Source: Ornithinibacillus sp. 4-3
GTDB taxonomy: Bacteria; Bacillota; Bacilli; Bacillales; Amphibacillaceae
Reading direction: 5' to 3'
Length of the DNA stretch: 64,000 bases
Assembly (NCBI RefSeq): GCF_040958695.1
Contig: NZ_CP162599.1
Location: forward strand, 3,568,001-3,632,000
The notes under the pieces were generated by a model. The model ran no database searches. It was not told the origin of the DNA and saw only the letters and a list, made by a program, of their open reading frames with translations. Shown piece after piece: positions 45,701-53,700 of this stretch. Every line of letters starts with the position of its first letter. Positions within the stretch are counted from its first letter, which is position 1. Both the position numbers and the translations under genes were made by a program.

Positions 45701-48700
45701 CTTCAATTGATGTTGAATATGCTGGAACTGATTTTTCTGTTACACGATAGCTAATTTCTTGACCTTCCGCACGGTTTCTTGGTAAATCTTCAAAAACATG
45801 CTGCCAATTATTTGCTTCATTCAATTCTTCTCTTGCAACAATCTCAGATCGATCATTAATAATCTGTACTGTTACACTTTCTGGACGGACACCATCTTGA
45901 TTGTCTGCATCTTCCCAGATTTTTTCAACAGGAATGTCTATTGTATCTGGTGTTCGGTTATTCGTAATCAATATGTTGCCATTGTTTTCTGTTACAGTTG
46001 GTTCATCATAACCTTCAGGAATTGATTCTTCTTCAACAGTATACTCAATTACTTCGGCGTCAGCGTAAACGTCTAGCTCTGACCATGTATAGCTCCAGTC
46101 ATTTTCTTCGGAAAGAAGAACAGGGTTACCTTTAGCTTCTCCATCAGCATATAACTGAACTGTTACATTATCCGGACGAATACCATCCTGGTTATTGCCA
46201 TCATTCCAGCCTTTAATAACTGTTAGCGACGTTTGTTCTGGTGTGTAACTGTTTGTGATGACAAATCCATCTGCTTGCTTCGTAATTTCTGTTGAATAGT
46301 CTTCAACGTTAGCCTCCACTATGCGATATTCAATCGGATTGCCTTCACGATTTTCTGGTACATCCTCAAATACATGAGACCAGTTTCCATCTTCATCTGC
46401 AGCTATTTCTTGCGTTGCTACAACTTGATTCAAATCATTAATTAAATGAACAATAATACTATCTGGTCGGTTACCATCTTGATTATTTCCATCATCCCAT
46501 GCTTTTTCTACTGGAATATCAATCGTATTTGTTTCACGGCTATTTGTAATTGTAATAGCTCCATGATTTTCATCATTTATAGTAGATTCATAGTCAGCTG
46601 GAACATCGACTTCCTCAACAGAATATACAATTGCTTCTCCACCATCACGGTTTGCATCTAGTTCAGTCCATGTATAAGACCAACCATCCGCAGCTGTGAC
46701 AATTACTTCGCTACCTTCTGGCTCTCCATCCGCTAATAACTGAACTCTAATGAAATCGGGACGTAAGCCATCTTGATTATTTCCATCATCCCAGAACTTA
46801 TTAACCGTTACTGATGTTTGTTCTGGCGTATGTTCATTCGTTACAGTAAATGTTCCATCACCATTGTTTGAAATAGAAGTGGAATAATCTTCTACCGTAT
46901 CCTCTGCTACGCTGTACACAATTTCTACGCCATCACGATATTTTGGTAGATTCTCAAAAACATATGACCAATTACCATCTTGATCAGCTGTGATTTCTAC
47001 AGTTTCTATCACATTTGATCGATCATCATAAAGATGAATAGTAATGCTATCTGGACGTACTCCATCTTGGTCGTTAGCGTCATCCCATACTTTTTCCACT
47101 ATAATATCCGTTACTTCTGGTGTGTAGCTGTTTGTGATGGTATAACCATCCTCGATATTTCCAGCAATATCACTTTCGTATTCTACTGGAACATTAGATT
47201 CTTCAACTGTATAGTCAATCTTACTTCCGTCTTGATATTCATCTAAATCGGTAAACGAAGCTTCCCAACTATTTGATTCATTCAAGACTTTAGATTGCCC
47301 AGTCGGTTCACCATCTGCCAATAGATTTACAGTAATGGAGTTTGGACGTTTGCCATCTTGGTTGTTTGCGTCTTCCCATACTTTTTCTACTGGAATATCT
47401 ATCTTGCTTGGAGTATAGCTATTTGTAATAACAAATCCTTCTTCTACATCCCCAGCAATATGACTCTCATAACCTTCTGGGGCATCGACTTCTTCAACTG
47501 TGTAGGTAATTTTACTTCCACTATTATCAAACTCTGGCAGATTAGTAAATTCACCTTGCCAATTACTTTCGTTATCTAAAATTATATTATCTACATCTGC
47601 TTCATTACTATTTGCAAATAGCGCAATTTCAATGGATGTAGGGCGGTTACCATCTTGATTATTCGCATCCTCCCAGATTTTTTCAACAGGGATATCAATG
47701 CGTGATGATGTAAATGTATTTGTTACTGTTAAACCATTCTCTGAAATAGATTTCTCAAAGTTCGTAGGAACTTCTACTTCATCAACAGTATATTCGTACG
47801 CATTGCCATCAATATCTGTTCTGTCTAAATCAGACCAAGTATATTCCGTTTCTCCATCTTCTAAAGTTACAGGATCTCCAATGGCTTCACCATCTCTATA
47901 TAATTGAAGCTCGATAGAGTCAGGTCTTTGATTTTCTCCACCCTGCCATTCTTTTGTTCCTGTGACATCGATTTTTTCTTTCGTATTTTCGAATCCGACT
48001 TCTACAATATTTCCATCATTGTTACTATAAGCTTTATCTACTACGATTTCTATTTCGTCTTCAGATAAAACATAACCTTCTGGCGATGCTTCTTCTTTTA
48101 GATAATACGTTCTAAGTGGTAAGTTTCCAATTTCAAGAACACCATTTTCAGTTATAAAAGCTTCTTCTTGCGTATATTGAACTCTTTCACCATTTAGGTC
48201 ATACCATAGAGTAAAGGTTGCTTCATTATTTTCGATTACTTCATCTTCTTCGGAATCGATTTTTGTAACTTTTAAAGCCCCTCTATTTGAAGCCCATTCT
48301 CCACCTGCACTAGAGAATTGTCTAGCACTTATTTCACTTGACTCTATAGATTCTTGATCAATAGCAGTTCCATCTAATGAGATGCGATTATTAATTTGAC
48401 CTTCTGTTGTTGTTACAACAGTTGTATATTTTAAAACTAAGGTGTCTTGTAAATCTTCTGTCATACTAATAGTTAAAATATTTTCACCGTTGTCTGTTGT
48501 GCTTACATCAAGTGTATAATCCGTTTCTTCTAGAGCATTATCTAAGTCCTGTGCTTTATAAACTTCGAGACTACCTTCTAAATAAACATGGCCCTCACTG
48601 ATAGTATCTGTAATCACAGCGTTTTTAATAATTGATAGACTTTCATTGACTGTAACTTCCCACTCAACTTCATCGCCGGTGAACACACGATTACCTTCTG

Positions 48701-51700
48701 CATTAACTGCTCGTTTAGCTAAGAAGTCATCATGCTCATTATAATCAACAGTTGCTGAATAACGATATTCTACACCTCCAGCTGTAACTATTGCGTTGTT
48801 CGTATAGCTTTCTGCTGAGATATCTGGTACAGAAGTTGTAAATTCAACCACATATCTTTCTGTTACCTCATTGTTAAAGATTATCGTGAACTCGTCACCA
48901 TCAACGACTAATGAATAATTACTTGGATCCAATACTGGTCCAGTAATTTCAGTTGTACCATTAGGATTTACGTTATAAACTGATACCTGGATACTATCTT
49001 CATCGATATTTCCAGCATAAGCTAACGTATCTGTTATAGTTACATTTGGTCCCAGGTTTTGTTCTTGATAGTTTGTGTATAACTGCCAAGCAATTTTTCT
49101 TTCGCTACCGCTCACCCAACCATTTACTGCATTACCTTCATCATTAAAATGAACTAATCTTCCTTCCTTTTTACCACTGTTCCAAGAGTCTAATCGTACT
49201 CTTTGGTTATCATTATCTTCTGTATCAATTGTATGTCCATTCTCAGTTGTCCCATCAAATTCAGCTTTGTTTCTGTAAATCTCAGCTTCATTATCATTAG
49301 AATGTGGAATCAATACATTGTCATCAATTTCTAATTGTGGATCATAGGAGGTTGTATAATTGACTACTAGTTCTCCGTTAGCTATCTCCCGGTTAAAGGT
49401 AATAGTAAATCCATTTTGATATCCTTCTTCAATTGGAGAAAGAGTATAATCTACTCCCTTTTCAAGTTCCTCTTCACCAAGTTTAATATTAACGCTATCT
49501 GGTAACAGGATTAACCCATCATTCGTGAAAGTATCTGTGATAACAAATCCAGAATTGATGTCTTCCCTTATTGGATTGACATTCAAACGCCAGTTCATTG
49601 TCTTTTTACTGTAGTCAATGTCTCCAACTGAACTCTTAGTATAGGTATTGCCATTTGGGTTTATGGTAACTTCTCTATCTTCTCCACCTTCACCAACGCC
49701 ATCACCAGACATTCCAACAGTATTTGTGAAAGCACTAGATGTGAAATTCTCAATACTTGTGGTATATCTAATAGTAATGGTTTCAGTACCTACATCTGTT
49801 AAGTTAATTGTCAATAAAGTTTTCCCATCTCCTGCATCTGTTATGCCAGGAGTTATACTAGAGAAGTCAGTGCCTTCATCACCTGTGATTTCAACATTTC
49901 CTGCCTCAAGGGATAGGCCAGCTGGTAACGTATCCGTTACAGTAACATTACCTAATGGATGTTTTGCTTTATTGACTGTGACTTCCCAAGTAACGGTTCT
50001 GTTTTCATAATCTACGTTGCCCGCTTCTACTTTTTCAAGAATAGGGTCTCTTTCAATATTAACCGTTGCGTCATCACTATTTAATTCATCTTCACCATCA
50101 TAAAGTGTTGCATCATTTTCGAAGCCATTATTTTCTAAGTATTCACCGCTATTTACTGCTTTCCAATCAACATCTGTATTAAATTTAATACGATAAGCGT
50201 CATTTTGTCCTAATGCACCTAAGTTTATTGGGAATGTCGTAAATGTATTCTCGTGAGCAGTATCTTCTATCCAGTTACCTCCACTTTGTATAATTCTAAC
50301 CACTTCGATACTGTCTGAATCTATTTCTAAGCCAGCAGGTAGAGTATCCTCTACAATAGCCTCGTTAATTAAACTTCCATTTTTATTCACATCAATTTGC
50401 CATTGAATAACATCGCTGTCCCCAACTTGCCAACCATTCTTTTCAATTGGATTACTTCTTGTCAATCCACCAACGGTAGCATCAGCAGGTAAGCTTGTGT
50501 CTCCATATTCAAAGGTTGCATCATTGTTAAAAGATTCTTGAGAGTAATTTTCAATAGTTGTCTTATATTGAATACGATAGCCATTAAAAGGTGCAATTAC
50601 CCCCAAATCAATTGGAAATTCAGAAGGATTTAGCGTTGATGTTACATTAGAACCTTCTCTTATATCTCCATCATAGCCAACACTAAGCTCATGGATAACA
50701 AAATCTCTAGCTTCACCTAATCCAGCAGGAATATTATCCGCTAATGTTGCTTCCGTTATTTCTTCATCATTTGTATTAATAACATCAATCGTCCAGGTAA
50801 TTTCTCTTGCATCATGTTGGCTATCTGGATTTCCTTCTTTATCAATACCACTATGATCTAGATTAGGGCGTGCAGTAACAGTAATGTTGTTTTCATCACC
50901 ATCGCTGAACGGAATCTCTTGTTTAATATTTTCTCTGAATTTATCCAGATTGAACTCTAAACCAAGATTAACAAATCCGTTTTGAACATCAGATGTTTCA
51001 ATACCCTCATTGAAGGCAAATTTTAAAACACCATTCTCAACATGGTAAGTACCTACATTTGTTCCTTCAACAATGAGATCTTGAGTTGGTGTTGTAACCA
51101 TCTTAAATGCATCAGAAAGAGCAACCTCTGCTGTATCTCCAGCCTGTGCACCTCTTCCTTCTGTATTCCAGTTAAATCTAAGGTTTGCAATAGTGCCTTC
51201 ATTTATGGAAATAACATCTCCGTCAGAGATAGTCTCCCCATCAATTGTAAGAGATTCAAATATAAAGATATTCCCCAAATCTCTTTGAGGTCCAACATTC
51301 TGAGCCTCAACTTCTACTTCTTCATCCTCTACATTCTCATCAGATGCTTCTACTGCATCCTCCTCTTCTACTGTAGTGTTCTCAGAATTAGATTTGTCTT
51401 CTTCCTCCGTTACAGCTTCATCTTCTGTAGCTGATTTTCCAGAGTCAGAACCCTCTTCCTCATCTACTTTCTCTTCTGTTGATCCTTTTCCAGTTTCCTT
51501 TCCTTCTTCTGGAGTTTCATCATCAACAGCTGGTTGGTCCTCTGCAGGAATTTCCTCTCCCTCAGTTCCATCCTCTTCACTTCCGTTATTCTCATCCTCT
51601 GCACCATTTTCCGATGCACTTCTTGCAGATGGATTTGTTTCAGAAGCGTCACTATCTCCCTGTTCTTTCACATTATCAAGCTCTTGGACTTGTTGATTTG

Positions 51701-51806
51701 TTTCATTCAGAGCTTGCGCTTGTGCAACAACCACACTAATTGGACTAAATATCGTTTGACTGAAAATCAGTATTACGATAAAAAAGGCGCTTAACTTCTT
51801 CAGCAT
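42774..51806 (-). CDS. Giant LPXTG-type surface adhesin with Cna-B and SdrD-B repeats (3010 residues)
   Basis: A sortase-anchored wall protein. A signal peptide (about 1-31, ending AQAQA) is followed by an acidic Glu/Asp/Ser-rich region (about 35-170) and an adhesin-like first domain (175-300). About six DUF11-like beta-sandwich repeats follow to about 1175, each with a form of ITDTLPAGL, then one SpaA-like domain (about 1180-1285). Thirteen Cna-B repeats, most with K-W-x-D-x-x-NQDG-x-RP and TVEE, span about 1287-2335 and 2595-2770. Three SdrD-B modules (SVGDYVWFDENRDG type) lie near 2335, 2465 and 2775. A Pro/Thr/Asp/Glu stalk leads to LPDTA (2975-2979), a membrane helix and RRARKNN. Lys, Glu and Asn/Asp placement suggests isopeptide bonds. 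The likely role is adhesion; the ligand and sortase are unknown. Confidence 0.92.
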   Translation of the reverse strand: MLKKLSAFFIVILIFSQTIFSPISVVVAQAQALNETNQQVQELDNVKEQGDSDASETNPSARSASENGAEDENNGSEEDGTEGEEIPAEDQPAVDDETPEEGKETGKGSTEEKVDEEEGSDSGKSATEDEAVTEEEDKSNSENTTVEEEDAVEASDENVEDEEVEVEAQNVGPQRDLGNIFIFESLTIDGETISDGDVISINEGTIANLRFNWNTEGRGAQAGDTAEVALSDAFKMVTTPTQDLIVEGTNVGTYHVENGVLKFAFNEGIETSDVQNGFVNLGLEFNLDKFRENIKQEIPFSDGDENNITVTARPNLDHSGIDKEGNPDSQHDAREITWTIDVINTNDEEITEATLADNIPAGLGEARDFVIHELSVGYDGDIREGSNVTSTLNPSEFPIDLGVIAPFNGYRIQYKTTIENYSQESFNNDATFEYGDTSLPADATVGGLTRSNPIEKNGWQVGDSDVIQWQIDVNKNGSLINEAIVEDTLPAGLEIDSDSIEVVRIIQSGGNWIEDTAHENTFTTFPINLGALGQNDAYRIKFNTDVDWKAVNSGEYLENNGFENDATLYDGEDELNSDDATVNIERDPILEKVEAGNVDYENRTVTWEVTVNKAKHPLGNVTVTDTLPAGLSLEAGNVEITGDEGTDFSSITPGITDAGDGKTLLTINLTDVGTETITIRYTTSIENFTSSAFTNTVGMSGDGVGEGGEDREVTINPNGNTYTKSSVGDIDYSKKTMNWRLNVNPIREDINSGFVITDTFTNDGLILLPDSVNIKLGEEELEKGVDYTLSPIEEGYQNGFTITFNREIANGELVVNYTTSYDPQLEIDDNVLIPHSNDNEAEIYRNKAEFDGTTENGHTIDTEDNDNQRVRLDSWNSGKKEGRLVHFNDEGNAVNGWVSGSERKIAWQLYTNYQEQNLGPNVTITDTLAYAGNIDEDSIQVSVYNVNPNGTTEITGPVLDPSNYSLVVDGDEFTIIFNNEVTERYVVEFTTSVPDISAESYTNNAIVTAGGVEYRYSATVDYNEHDDFLAKRAVNAEGNRVFTGDEVEWEVTVNESLSIIKNAVITDTISEGHVYLEGSLEVYKAQDLDNALEETDYTLDVSTTDNGENILTISMTEDLQDTLVLKYTTVVTTTEGQINNRISLDGTAIDQESIESSEISARQFSSAGGEWASNRGALKVTKIDSEEDEVIENNEATFTLWYDLNGERVQYTQEEAFITENGVLEIGNLPLRTYYLKEEASPEGYVLSEDEIEIVVDKAYSNNDGNIVEVGFENTKEKIDVTGTKEWQGGENQRPDSIELQLYRDGEAIGDPVTLEDGETEYTWSDLDRTDIDGNAYEYTVDEVEVPTNFEKSISENGLTVTNTFTSSRIDIPVEKIWEDANNQDGNRPTSIEIALFANSNEADVDNIILDNESNWQGEFTNLPEFDNSGSKITYTVEEVDAPEGYESHIAGDVEEGFVITNSYTPSKIDIPVEKVWEDANNQDGKRPNSITVNLLADGEPTGQSKVLNESNSWEASFTDLDEYQDGSKIDYTVEESNVPVEYESDIAGNIEDGYTITNSYTPEVTDIIVEKVWDDANDQDGVRPDSITIHLYDDRSNVIETVEITADQDGNWSYVFENLPKYRDGVEIVYSVAEDTVEDYSTSISNNGDGTFTVTNEHTPEQTSVTVNKFWDDGNNQDGLRPDFIRVQLLADGEPEGSEVIVTAADGWSYTWTELDANRDGGEAIVYSVEEVDVPADYESTINDENHGAITITNSRETNTIDIPVEKAWDDGNNQDGNRPDSIIVHLINDLNQVVATQEIAADEDGNWSHVFEDVPENREGNPIEYRIVEANVEDYSTEITKQADGFVITNSYTPEQTSLTVIKGWNDGNNQDGIRPDNVTVQLYADGEAKGNPVLLSEENDWSYTWSELDVYADAEVIEYTVEEESIPEGYDEPTVTENNGNILITNNRTPDTIDIPVEKIWEDADNQDGVRPESVTVQIINDRSEIVAREELNEANNWQHVFEDLPRNRAEGQEISYRVTEKSVPAYSTSIEGNDVENVVITNAYTPEETSVTVTKGWSDADNQDGIRPEQIEVQLYADNEPIQDAVVLSAENDWMHTWTELDMYRDGGVEVDYTVKEVSVPEGYEVIVNDEDHGNIILTNHHAPEQVDIAGSKTWEDADNQDGIRPESIIVNLMANGTKVDSIEVTAEDDWNFGFTDLPKNEAGEEIEYTIQEEAVDGYDVTYEGYDITNSYTPEVIDVEGEKVWKDGNNHYNQRPNSITVNLLANGEEVDSVEVTAETDWTFVFTDVPKFAAGEEITYTIQEETTEGYVTESVTGNAIDGFTITNRPAKVSVGDYVWFDENRDGLQDDTDIPVEGVVLTLEDENGNPVTDVYGNPVGPTTTDEDGWYTFDNLPIDNTYVVKIDREASKEVLRGYEPTLHEIGDDKTVDSSTWEATSRHLTEDEERDPTLDFGFVKSKKVSVGDYVWIDVNRDGLQDDTDIPLEGVVLELVDENGDPVTNVYGEPVGPTTTDENGKYTFDDLPADHTYTVRIDREKSVEALQDYEPTLEGAGEDNTVDSSTWEATSRHLTEDEERDPTLDFGFVRVVTDLSGSKTWDDADNQDGKRPDSITVNLLANGKEVDSVEVTADTDWTFEFTNQPKLENGEEIIYTVQEENVEGYSTAIDGMNITNSYTPEQTSINVVKQWNDANYKEVRPDSITVNLLADGEKVDSAKLNESNNWQADFTELDIFANGKEITYTVVEEEVPGYVSSVDVKDSSNVVIVNSPAKVSVGDYVWFDDNKDGIQDESEEGIPGVVLIIQDKEGNPVTDVYGNKVGPTTTDKNGYYIFENLPADKTYIVRIDREASAKVLEKYIPTLHEVGDDNSIDSSTWFAVSRHLVEDGEHDPTLDFGFIIPTEPVDPTDPTDPEEPSKPEEPTDPTDPTDPTDPEKPEEPSKPGDSDPSKDDTPVSGEGSKEDGDSTKDEDKSGSLPDTATNTFNIMLIGAGILLLGLILYMTSRRARKNN

Positions 51807-52184
51807 TTCTCCTTTTCTCCCTTCCTATGTATCTATTTTGCATGATACTCATCCACTATTTTTTTAAATAAGTACCAGAGCTTACTACTTTTCAAAGTCC
51901 CATTTGCATTTGGTAGAATACCCATGTTTTTTGCCAGTTTCCTGTGCCGAATTTCTGTTGCTATGTATAGACTTAAAATAAATAGTAATTATTAAATTAG
52001 AATGGGTATCAAAAAATGAAGCACGCAAATAAATGTATCAATCAAAGTATAAAGCAAATTCATACAATATTAGTTACGGTTCATTTTTTGTATAGAAAAG
52101 TATATTTTTTGTATATTTCTATACATCTAGTCTATCTGATTTCTTTTTGGCGTGGTCTTAAATTAACCTTAATTTTCCACACAC
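51807..52184. other. Upstream region and long leader of the giant adhesin gene
   Basis: About 380 bases without a gene. On the minus strand a possible promoter (TTGATA near 52012, then TACTAT near 51985, spacer about 19) would give a leader of roughly 150-170 bases before the ATG at 51806. The leader has small stems such as GGTA/TACC (near 51925) but matches no riboswitch I know. Further upstream, TGTATAGAAA (52089-52098) and TTTCTATACA (52116-52125) form a perfect 10-bp inverted repeat, a possible regulator site. Confidence 0.4.
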
Positions 52185-52222
52185 AAAAAAAGAACTTTCG
52201 AGTCAAATTGACTGAAAGTTCC
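52185..52222 (-). terminator. Terminator of the ribonucleotide reductase operon
   Basis: On the minus strand GAACTTTCAGTCA pairs with TGACTCGAAAGTTC around ATT and is followed by TTTTTTT, about 20 bases past the beta-subunit stop. Confidence 0.9.
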
Positions 52223-52241
52223 TTTATCTATTTCTTTATTT

Positions 52242-53285
52242 TTATAGATCGTCAAATCCGTTTAAATCACTTGTTTTTGTATAGTTTCTTGCTTTTTGTT
52301 CAAAGAAGTCTGTTTTAGTTCCATCAAAATTATCTACATAAGCGCGAATCCATTTCATTGGATTCTCTGTATATTCTGGGTAAATCTCGCTTAAGCCTAG
52401 CATGCGGAGCATTTTATTCGCGCGATATTTCACATAACCTGCCATCTCTACTAAATCGATACCGTCTACATCCTTTAATACGTAAGCAGACCATTCGATT
52501 TCGTTTTCTACAGATGTTTTAAATGTATCGTATACCCACTCTGTAAATTCTGGTGTGTTATATTCTGGATTCTCTGCTAATGTTGCGCGGAATAATTCAG
52601 AAATAAATCTTCCGTGCTCCAGTTCATCACGGTTAATATAACTAACCATCGTAGATGTACCAACCATTTTATTATGGCGTGCTAGGTTATAGAAAAATGC
52701 AAATCCAGAATAGAAGAACATACCTTCTAGCAACGCTGTAAATACCATTGTTTTTAAAATATTTTCAAGTGTTGGTTCTTCAACAAAGGCATTGTATTGA
52801 TTTGTCACATGCTCATTTCTTTTTTGTAACACAGGATCTTTTCTTCCTAGCTGGAAGGATTTATTTTGCTGATTTAGTGTTACAACAGAAGATAAAACAT
52901 AAGAATAAGATTCATTATGCACAGCTTCTTGTTGAGCAATAACTGCCATAATCGATTGCACAGATGCATCTGTTGCATAAAGTGATAATAATAAAGCTGT
53001 TCTTGTTTGTGGTGCATCTAATGTAGATAGAAGACCAATAATCTTTAAATAAGCTTCTTTTTCTGCATCCGTAAGTGTTTCAAATTGCTTTACATCAGAT
53101 TGCATATTAATTTCATCCGCTTGCCAGTAATTTCCGAGCAAGCGTTTATACATTTTATGCCAATGTGGATATGCAATATCATTCCAATTTAAAATCCCAC
53201 TAGATTTACCACCAAAGAGACCTGTTGATTTATTAGGAAATAACGGCTCTAAAGTTTTCGCACGTTCAAGCAAAAGTTTTGACAT
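52242..53285 (-). CDS. nrdB: Class I ribonucleotide reductase, beta (radical-generating) subunit
   Basis: A 347-residue R2 protein. All metal ligands are present: D90 (STLDAPQ), E120 and H123 (QQEAVHNESY), E187 (LLEGMFF), E221 and H224 (DELEHGRF). The radical tyrosine is Y127, four after H123, so this is a tyrosyl-radical enzyme and not a Phe, Leu or DOPA variant. It stores the radical that starts nucleotide reduction in the alpha subunit. AGAAGGAG precedes the ATG, and the start overlaps the flavodoxin gene end. The metal (Fe-Fe or Mn-Mn) cannot be read from sequence, but the neighbouring flavodoxin hints at Mn. Confidence 0.93.
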   Translation of the reverse strand: MSKLLLERAKTLEPLFPNKSTGLFGGKSSGILNWNDIAYPHWHKMYKRLLGNYWQADEINMQSDVKQFETLTDAEKEAYLKIIGLLSTLDAPQTRTALLLSLYATDASVQSIMAVIAQQEAVHNESYSYVLSSVVTLNQQNKSFQLGRKDPVLQKRNEHVTNQYNAFVEEPTLENILKTMVFTALLEGMFFYSGFAFFYNLARHNKMVGTSTMVSYINRDELEHGRFISELFRATLAENPEYNTPEFTEWVYDTFKTSVENEIEWSAYVLKDVDGIDLVEMAGYVKYRANKMLRMLGLSEIYPEYTENPMKWIRAYVDNFDGTKTDFFEQKARNYTKTSDLNGFDDL

Positions 53286-53700
53286 CTTCTAAAACTCCTT
53301 CTAGCCAGCTTTCAATATATGATTCCTGGTACCCTCTTGGAGATTGTTCGATTTTCAAGCCTTCCCATTTACTATTGTAAAAGTGAACAAGCTTATCTAC
53401 CGCTCTACAAAAATCTTGTTCTTCTCCAAATTGGGTATCTCCCGTTCCAAATACTGCTACATTTTCTGGTTTATAACCAATTTCTAAGATAAAATCCTTT
53501 ACTTCTTCTGGAGTACATCCATAATCCCATGTGAATGTTCCTAGAAAGATATAATCGTATTTCGAAGCATCCACATAGTGATCAATGCCAATTCGGTGTG
53601 TATCAACATCCATACCATCTTCTCTTAATTGCTCGGTAATGATTTCTGCTACTTCCTGTGTATTGCCACTATAAGATAAATACGCTACGATAGCCCTCAA
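53266..53700 (-). CDS. Flavodoxin encoded inside the ribonucleotide reductase operon
   Basis: About 144 residues. AYLSYSGNTQEVAE is the FMN-phosphate loop; LGTFTWDYGCTPEEV and FGTGDTQFGE are the two flavin-contacting loops of short-chain flavodoxins. I take TTG 53700, which overlaps the TGA stop of the alpha-subunit gene (TTGA); GTG 53712 is possible. Its place between alpha and beta genes is where class Ib operons carry nrdI, the flavodoxin-like Mn activator. A true flavodoxin here may reduce or activate the beta-subunit cofactor. Confidence 0.85.
   Translation of the reverse strand: MRAIVAYLSYSGNTQEVAEIITEQLREDGMDVDTHRIGIDHYVDASKYDYIFLGTFTWDYGCTPEEVKDFILEIGYKPENVAVFGTGDTQFGEEQDFCRAVDKLVHFYNSKWEGLKIEQSPRGYQESYIESWLEGVLEDVKTFA

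Noticed and set aside
42850-51794. Many plus-strand frames opposite the giant adhesin gene (60-130 codons)
   Set aside because: They are low-complexity shadows of the repetitive minus-strand gene, without ribosome sites or recognisable domains.
51840-51965. Possible cyclic-di-GMP (GEMM) riboswitch in the adhesin leader (GGCACAGG element)
   Set aside because: Only one short block resembles the aptamer; the conserved GGGACGCAAAGCC-type segment and the closing stems are missing.
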